64,000 nucleotides of DNA from Moritella sp. 5. GTDB lineage: Bacteria > Pseudomonadota > Gammaproteobacteria > Enterobacterales > Moritellaceae. Within the stretch, counting starts at the first letter, position 1. Each line of letters opens with the position of its first letter. Of the stretch, positions 63,424-64,000 are shown one piece after another. The stretch is from NCBI RefSeq assembly GCF_018219455.1, contig NZ_CP056122.1:4806001-4870000 (forward strand), in the 5' to 3' direction. A program made the position numbers and the translations under genes. The notes under the pieces are model-generated. The model was not told where the DNA came from and searched no databases. It was given only the letters and a program-made list of their open reading frames with translations.

Positions 63424-63447
63424 TAAAAAAACCTCCAATTAGGAGGT
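63424..63447 (-). terminator. Terminator of the gene at the right edge
   Basis: On the minus strand ACCTCC-TAATT-GGAGGT followed by TTTTTTA, 73 bp after the stop of the gene at 63520. Confidence 0.88.
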
Positions 63448-63519
63448 CGACTTTAAACGAAAAACGAATTTATTCACCATTAAGGAATTGTTATTGGCGT
63501 GACCTTCGTTATTACAATA

Positions 63520-64000
63520 TTACGGGCTAGTAACTTTAGGCCTAGGATTTGTTAAGAAATCAAAATGTCTAAAAGACTCTAGCGCTTCACCTTGGCAATC
63601 TGATTCCCATTTATTTAACCAAATTCCTAGTTCCTTATCGTAATTAGGATTAGGAAAAGTGCGTCGGTTAGCCATAAATTCTTTTGCTGGAACTGGAGAA
63701 AACATTTGTTTAACAGAAAAAATCTTAGTTTCAGGAATGAGTATTGTTTGAAGTGACTGAGAAACAAATACTTGATATTGTCCAAGAGTTCCAATTGGCG
63801 TTACGCATTTTAAAGTATTTAAGCCTCTGTTATAGCTCACTTCATAAGGAATGTAGAGCTTGCTTTTCACTTCTTTTTTTAAATCGTATGAAGTTATTAA
63901 ATTAAATAAAAAGTTGATTATAACCAATATAAAAATAAGCATTGTTATCAGAGTTAAGACATTCCACAGCCTTGATTTTTCGGTTTTATTTTTAACAAGA
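63520..64000 (-). CDS. Membrane-anchored hypothetical protein, 5' end outside window
   Basis: The frame is open from 63520 to the window edge. The first internal ATG is at 63942, but in-frame codons upstream (TEKSRLWNVLTLIT) join smoothly to the hydrophobic segment MLIFILVIINFLFNLI, so the real start is probably beyond 64000. After one membrane helix comes a soluble domain with VSYNRGLNTLKCVTPIGTLGQYQVF and NPNYDKELGIWLNKWESDC. No family is recognised. Confidence 0.6.
   Translation of the reverse strand, partial: LVKNKTEKSRLWNVLTLITMLIFILVIINFLFNLITSYDLKKEVKSKLYIPYEVSYNRGLNTLKCVTPIGTLGQYQVFVSQSLQTILIPETKIFSVKQMFSPVPAKEFMANRRTFPNPNYDKELGIWLNKWESDCQGEALESFRHFDFLTNPRPKVTSP

Overview
The window is a chromosomal segment of a cold-water marine gammaproteobacterium, probably in or near Moritella or Shewanella/Vibrio relatives. 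This is inferred from AT-rich coding sequence, the gmk-rpoZ-spoT-trmH-recG and typA/glnA/ntrB/ntrC/hemN/yihI/cytochrome c4/engB/Spot 42/polA gene orders, and RyhB, NtrC, Zur and Fur type signals. The species cannot be fixed from the sequence alone.

Layout. (1) 1-5.1 kb: a markedly AT-rich operon with a hotdog protein, rubredoxin, an acyl-carrier-like protein, a diiron acyl-ACP desaturase, a phosphopantetheinyl transferase, a second thioesterase, a fatty acyl-AMP ligase and a four-helix membrane protein. It looks like a self-contained, undescribed fatty-acid-modifying pathway. (2) 5.2-10.1 kb: tyrosine catabolism through homogentisate (hpd, hmgA, fahA, maiA) and a convergent haem-oxygenase-like diiron protein. 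(3) 10.1-23.1 kb: small proteins, regulators (LysR twice, a broken AraC, a ToxR-like membrane regulator, TetR), transporters, btuR, yceH and an old-yellow-enzyme gene with a NemR-like double operator. (4) 23.2-28.0 kb: a cluster with three HMA-type domains, a Met/His repeat protein, YtxH-like membrane proteins and a P1B-type ATPase with an S-C-A motif in place of CPC. It sits behind a Fur-box-like promoter and resembles ferrosome (fez) clusters. (5) 28-42.3 kb: glutaredoxin, adhC, an SMR transporter, gmk, rpoZ, spoT, trmH, recG, a GNAT/thioesterase fusion, dtd, a proline iminopeptidase homologue that has lost its catalytic serine, yihY and typA. (6) 42.3-47.5 kb: the nitrogen regulon glnA-DUF4124-ntrB-ntrC with clear NtrC boxes and a sigma-54 promoter. 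(7) 47.5-52.3 kb: a PilZ protein, a ZIP-like/permease fusion with a His/Asp hexapeptide repeat behind two Zur boxes, and a DeoR regulator with a HAD phosphatase. (8) 52.5-60.2 kb: hemN, DUF2489, yihI, cytochrome c4, engB, Spot 42 and polA, with a DnaA-box/GATC cluster upstream of polA. (9) 60.3-61.2 kb: three tandem ryhB small-RNA genes, each with its own Fur-controlled promoter and terminator. (10) 61.3-64 kb: an acyltransferase, yhhQ under a preQ1 riboswitch, and an open-ended membrane protein.

Theme. Iron control recurs: three RyhB copies under Fur sites and a putative iron-organelle cluster with its own Fur-like site lie in one window. Zinc (Zur), nitrogen (NtrC/sigma-54) and queuosine precursor (preQ1) control elements can be read directly from the bases.
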